Shown one piece after another: positions 60,123-64,000 of a stretch of 64,000 nucleotides of DNA. The stretch is from NCBI GenBank assembly GCA_041915365.1, contig JAYSBP010000011.1, forward strand, positions 19,930-83,929, given 5' to 3'. The notes under the pieces are model-generated. The model was not told where the DNA came from. It ran no database searches and was given only the letters and a program-made list of their open reading frames with translations. The stretch is from UBA6016 sp041915365. GTDB taxonomy: Bacteria > Campylobacterota > Campylobacteria > Campylobacterales > UBA6016. The position numbers were made by a program, and so were the translations under genes. The number at the start of each line of letters is the position of its first letter. Position 1 is the first letter of the stretch.

Positions 60123-62018
60123 TTACAGGCTTTCGCTTTGCGGAAGCCTTATCGTAAACAATATTCCGTTTTCGCTCTTCAAGATCGATATATCCCCGCC
60201 GTTTTTGCTTGATATAAGCATTCTGGAAACGGTTAGACTCAGATTATTTTGATTATCAGTGTTTGACAAATCAACGCTGTTTGGATTGCAAAAATCTGTC
60301 AAAATAAAATTAATACACCCTTTTTCTGTGGTAGATTCGATTTTGATTGAGCATTTTTTGTCACCTCTATCTTTGGCTCTTTGCAAAATATCGGTCAAGA
60401 TGTTGAGGACGGCATGTGAAAAAGAGTGCCTGTGCGCTTTGATTTTCAAGTCTGCCGCCACTTTATTATCAATTTGCGGCTCTATACCATATAGCATGGT
60501 TAATGCCCGCTCTATGCACGTCAAAAATTCGTCATTAGGTGCAAAAACGCTTTCGTTGTCATCATATTTATAAAAGTCATAAAACTCTTTTACGGTCTCT
60601 TTCATATTTGTTAGATTATTTTTTATCGTCGGCAGCTCCTCTGCCAATTTGTTATCAATCTCTTTTGGATTTGTGTCCAGCTTGTTTGAGAGTATTTGAA
60701 TGGACTTTTCAGTCTTTTCGATGGGGGTATTCCACTTGTTGATGATACTCTCTAAAATACCTTTTGCGGCGTCAAAGCGTGACAAAAACTGAACTAAATG
60801 CTCTTTCTTTGCCTCGGTAGCCCTTTGTAGTTTTAGGTGAGCGTTTAGTGCAAACGCCAAAAATAAAACATCAAGGCACATTCCTATTGGAATTGAATAA
60901 TTAGACATAGCCCCAGTTTGCGCCGAAAACAAAAACGGCAAAATCGGAAGAACGCTAGAGATGAATAAGCTTCCTTGTCCTGCAACATAATACCAGCCGC
61001 CTACAGCTTGTTTTTTTGCCATATAGATACCGACAAACAATAGATATATCATTACAAATATCCAATCTACGATTATTGTAAGCCTGAGGATGATGCCATA
61101 CTCTGAAAACGCAAACGGTACAAGTAGGACGAAAGATACGGCAAGTAAAAAATACGCCAATCTATGCCCGATTCTGCAAGCCAAATAATTGTCGGTAGAA
61201 AAGAAGCTAAAGTTGAACGCAACGGCAAATAGTAAGGCTATGTGAAAAGCCAAATCCGATCTGCTTAGTAATTCCGGCGGTATTCCAAGGTCTAGTGTAT
61301 ACAAAAAGCCGCTAAGTGCGGATTACCCGAGCAGTATTGAGATTGCAAAAGCATTATAAAAAAGTAGCTCTTTTTTTCGTATAGAAAAATAAAGGGCGGT
61401 ATTGTAGATAATTAAGACGGCAAATATGCCAAATAGTAATCCGAAAAATAGGGTATCGTAAAAACAAAAAGTCTCAAAATCTCGTTTTTGCTTCATAATC
61501 CACTGGGTATCGATAATGCCGTGCAAGTTTTGATGTCTTATCAAAACCTCAGCCTTTTCACCAGGAAGTAGCTTCAGCCCAAAGGCGCTAAAACGGACGT
61601 AAAACCCCCTGTTTTGCGGAGATCTTAGATGCCCCATATAGCTTTTGCTCTCCAAAGTGCCATTTTTGTAGACATATACGTCTATATAGTCTATGCCAGG
61701 CCTTGGATTGTACAAAACGGCATCAATCGGTATGCTTCCGGTATTTTCAAAGGTTTGTCTACTCCAGACCGCAAAGCTTCCAAAGCCGAAGTTGGAAACC
61801 TCTTTTTTATCAAACCCTTTTTTGTATATGTTCTCGATACCCTCATAGCCGTCGAAATCTACATAAAAAAGCTTTTCTGATGTGTGCACGTTGTATATCT
61901 GTGCATTGGCAGAATATATAAAAATAAACAATAAAAACCAGTATCTTAAAATCTTAGCAAACCTATAAATATCAAGCCCTAAATACGTTTTTAAAAAAAT
62001 AACATACTGATACTTCAT
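60123..62018 (-). pseudogene. Degenerate 7TM-DISM histidine kinase with in-frame stop
   Basis: A second kinase of the same layout as the one at 53878: DISM domain (NPRPGIDYIDVYV, RHQNLHGIIDTQW), seven helices, then kinase-like domains. One TAA at 61323-61325 interrupts it inside the membrane region after ILLG; the frame continues unchanged on the other side (SALSGFLYTLDLGIP). The paralogue has Gln213 at that exact place (LLGQLALGGVLY), so a CAA to TAA change explains it. The downstream half also lacks the phospho-acceptor: NKWNTP replaces HQWKLP. Its N, G1 and G2 boxes are eroded (LTDFCNPN, NLSLTVSRM). Total 631 codons including the stop. Restart at the TTG at 61304 could make a separate C-terminal protein. 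Confidence 0.85.
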
Positions 62019-62079
62019 TGATACTTGGAATATATAAAATTTTTAGTGAACATATATTTTAACGGTGGTTGCAAGGATT

Positions 62080-63327
62080 ATGAAAAACATACTTTTTATT
62101 ACCGCTTTATTTAGTGCGGTTATTTTTGCCGTCGATACTTTTGCCTCTGATAAAGAAAACACGGCAGAGTATCTAATAGCGCAGATACTAAAAACCCATC
62201 CGAATATCCAATCGGCAGATATGGCTCTAAGGGCTAGCGGCTATGCCGTAGATGGGGCAAAATGGGGTTATTTCCCGACTCCTAGCGTGCAAGTGGACCA
62301 GCAGGGTGGAAAAAGAAGCTTTACAGCAAGACTGGAACAACCTATTTGGACTGGTGGTAAAATCGACGCAGGGGTAAATATAGCGAAGTCTCAACAAAAA
62401 GAGGCGGAGCAGACCCTCGAAGAGACGAAATATACGTTAATCGAGAGATGTATAGAGCTTATAGGTTCCGTAATTAAATTTTCTAATGTGTCAAAAGTAC
62501 ACCAAAAAGCGCTATCCAGACTTGAAAATTACAATCAAATGATAAAAAGGCGTATAGAGGGGGGTGTCTCGTCTCTAAGTGATAAACAGCTGATAGAAGC
62601 GAGAATATCGCAATCAAAAAATGACCTCAAAAGTGCTCAGACATCTAAACAAATTGCGCTTGAACAGCTATCGATACTTGTCGGCAAGAAAATATCGGAT
62701 ACCCAAATATCTTCTGATTTGTCCGTACTGATGGAGCAAGATAGATATGCGGATATTTTGAGTGGGGCGTATGCGACATATCCAAAGGTGCTCAAGGCGG
62801 CAGCCAAAGTACAAACTGCAAGATACAACCAAGATAAAGTTTCATCCTCTTTGCACCCCACCGTATCCATAAAAGCAGAAAGACAAATCGACGTATTCTC
62901 TAGCGGGTATGAAAATAACAACGGCAAAATATACATAAGCGCACAAATGTCTACTGGAGCCGGACTGGCTGTTTTGTCCCAGATTCAAGAGGCAAAACTA
63001 AAAACCATAGAGGCCGAACAACTGTATGAATATGAAAAGATGACAATAAATGAGAAGATAGCAAGTGATTATAACGCCGCTATGTCAGTGAGGTATAGAC
63101 AGGAAACGGCAAGAGATGGCATCGATTATGCGGATAGAGTTTTGGCTTCATATACTAGGTTATTTTTGGCTGGGAAGAGAAATTGGCTCGATGTTGTCAA
63201 CGCCGCAAGGGAGGTGACGCAAAATGAGCTGGAATTTTACGACATTAGCGTATCGGCGTTTGTGTATGAAAAGAGACTTAGTCTATACAAGGGTGCTCTG
63301 ATAAAAAATATAGGAGATATAAGATGA
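62080..63327 (+). CDS. TolC-like outer membrane efflux/secretion protein
   Basis: A 415-residue exported protein of the outer membrane factor family. After the signal peptide (ending near TFASD) come alternating helical coiled coils and barrel strands in two repeats, typical of TolC. Motifs include YLIAQILKTHPNIQSADMALRASGY near the start and KIDAGVNIAKSQQKEAEQTLEE, with the second half beginning near KVLKAAAKVQTARYN. I chose ATG 62080 with AAGGA upstream; a GTG 15 bases earlier is unlikely. The stop overlaps the ATPase start. In this context it should be the outer membrane channel of a type I secretion system (LapE-like) for the repeat adhesin. Confidence 0.85.
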   Translation: MKNILFITALFSAVIFAVDTFASDKENTAEYLIAQILKTHPNIQSADMALRASGYAVDGAKWGYFPTPSVQVDQQGGKRSFTARLEQPIWTGGKIDAGVNIAKSQQKEAEQTLEETKYTLIERCIELIGSVIKFSNVSKVHQKALSRLENYNQMIKRRIEGGVSSLSDKQLIEARISQSKNDLKSAQTSKQIALEQLSILVGKKISDTQISSDLSVLMEQDRYADILSGAYATYPKVLKAAAKVQTARYNQDKVSSSLHPTVSIKAERQIDVFSSGYENNNGKIYISAQMSTGAGLAVLSQIQEAKLKTIEAEQLYEYEKMTINEKIASDYNAAMSVRYRQETARDGIDYADRVLASYTRLFLAGKRNWLDVVNAAREVTQNELEFYDISVSAFVYEKRLSLYKGALIKNIGDIR

Positions 63328-63980
63328 ACCATAAATATAAATGGCTTTTTGAGCAATGCGCCTTTATTTCTGGCTCTAAAATATCCGTAAAAAACTTTAT
63401 TTCGACATTTGAAAACTCAAAATACTGCAACGCCAAAGAAGAAGTATCGGACATATTACGTCAATCAGGCTGTAAGTATGATGGCTATAAGAATGACATA
63501 GCGGTAGTTGGGCTTCCAGCAATAGCTGTCAGCGAGAATGGAGAAGTTATGCTGGTGGTTGGAAAAAATAAAAGCGGAGGTTTTAAAGTTAGGACGGAAG
63601 TGGATGCTTTTGATGTTTTTTCATTTGAGCCTGGTACGCATTTTGTGGAAGTTTCAAAGCAAGAGGATGTTTCATCGGTTGCAAGTGTATTTGGATTGTT
63701 CAGAGCCGCTACGCTATCGCAAAAAAATATTTTTATCAATGCGGCTTTGGCATCACTCATTATCAACATAATAGCGCTGGCGGCTTCTTTTTATAGTATG
63801 CAAGTGTACGACAGAGTTATACCGATGCAGGGGCTATCGACGCTTTTTGCGCTGACGATAGGTGTGATGATGGTAAACCGCCACCACTTGTCAAGACACT
63901 TTTTTCAGAATTTATCTTCATATTCAAATCTGCCACATTACGCAACATTTTTAACCTCTTTTCTCATCCCCTCAAGATAA
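63324..63980 (+). pseudogene. Type I secretion ATPase (LapB/HlyB type), interrupted N-terminal part
   Basis: About 183 residues of a type I secretion ABC transporter. Residues 1-120 form the degenerate C39 peptidase-like domain (no catalytic Cys/His) that binds substrates. The first membrane helices follow (about 137-160), with AASFYSMQVYDRVIPMQGLSTLFALTIGV, a strong signature of LapB-like exporters. After GVMM the frame runs into unrelated sequence and stops at 63978-63980. The break coincides with the end of an insertion sequence at about 63871. The nucleotide-binding domain is not in the window and may lie beyond the insertion. It is coupled to the TolC-like gene by ATGA. Confidence 0.82.
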
Positions 63981-64000
63981 ACATTCATAGGCTTTTTATA
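63871..64000 (-). mobile_element. End of an insertion sequence, probably IS3-like
   Basis: The secretion ATPase coding sequence stops making sense at about 63871, where TGGTAAACCGCCACCACTTG begins. This end, with TG as outer bases and a Gly/Cys-rich-coding GC stretch followed by TTGTCAAGACAC, resembles terminal inverted repeats of IS3-family elements. A transposase C-terminus is encoded 67 bases inward on the minus strand. The exact boundary and target duplication cannot be set because the other end is outside the window. Confidence 0.6.
63938..64000 (-). CDS. Transposase, C-terminal end (runs off window)
   Basis: The last 20 residues of a frame entering from the right edge: YKKPMNVYLEGMRKEVKNVA, then TAA. 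The YKxPMxVY pattern is what the C-terminal end of integrase-core transposases of the IS3/IS481 type looks like (usually preceded by RPHxSLx). The call rests on this short tail and on the disruption of the neighbouring gene. Confidence 0.5.
   Translation of the reverse strand, partial: YKKPMNVYLEGMRKEVKNVA

Noticed and set aside
60127..60149. Ten-base hairpin just after the adhesin stop
   Set aside because: The stem is real (AGGCTT and AAGCCT with CGC/GCG) but no T-run follows in either direction and it lies in coding sequence of the opposite gene, so I do not call it a terminator.
1..64000. CRISPR arrays, rRNA or tRNA genes, prophage genes
   Set aside because: No regularly spaced repeats, no rRNA-like conserved blocks, no tRNA TTC-anchored cloverleaf that I could recognise, and no phage structural genes. 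A dedicated tRNA scan would be the deciding test.

Overview
The window looks like chromosomal DNA of a free-living member of the Campylobacterota (formerly Epsilonproteobacteria). The evidence is the gene content and order. Three blocks match the order I recall from Campylobacter jejuni: RqcH-type protein, small acidic protein, cdsA, dxr, tsaD; murB, fliQ and recA, eno around a shared divergent region; and fliP, glmU, coaBC, uppS, prepilin peptidase, LptF/G, truA. Other markers are futalosine-pathway MqnD, a DUF3373-type porin, an HQW-type histidine kinase and a sulfite-oxidase-type molybdoenzyme. The genus cannot be fixed from sequence reading alone. I see no rRNA, tRNA or CRISPR array.

Bases 1-26400 are mostly housekeeping: a partial Tat-exported molybdoenzyme, a large PhnD-PAS-GGDEF-EAL receptor, and an operon in which a RelE-type toxin-antitoxin pair is translationally coupled to a DUF5718 protein. 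Then come leuC, the rqcH-cdsA-dxr-tsaD block, tpx, the mqnD-fliQ-murB operon, recA-eno-ftsB-like-aroK, a porin with a cytochrome c, comEA, an HD-GYP protein, and the fliP-trmA-ilvA operon. Genes are tightly packed with many 1-4 base stop/start overlaps and frequent GTG or TTG starts.

Bases 26400-40100 form an accessory interval inside the fliP-glmU-coaBC-uppS-truA block. It contains an endonuclease/exonuclease/phosphatase protein, a long low-complexity protein that may be FliK-like, three GT39/ArnT-like membrane glycosyltransferases, a membrane-anchored glycosidase-like protein, a flippase-like LPG-synthase-type membrane protein, a GT9 transferase, a second Phd/RelE pair, a Lys/His-rich exported protein and a PAP2 phosphatase. 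Together with uppS and the nearby dgkA and uppP this suggests assembly of a polyprenyl-linked glycan. Bases 40000-51200 return to core genes (uppS to truA, uppP, murF, HDOD protein, uvrB and a small ZapB/ZapA-like pair).

Bases 51100-64000 are the most unusual part. A two-component system with a 7TM-DISM kinase is divergent from a 1194-residue repeat adhesin. The adhesin mRNA leader contains a perfect 9-base complement of its own ribosome binding site. Beyond it lie a second 7TM-DISM kinase-like gene, broken by a single in-frame TAA and lacking the phospho-acceptor histidine, then a TolC-like outer membrane protein and a type I secretion ATPase gene. That last gene is cut at about 63871 by an insertion sequence whose transposase C-terminus runs off the window end. 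A sensor protein without an output domain sits on the other side of the intact kinase. This reads as a surface-adhesin export and sensing locus that is partly decayed in this strain.
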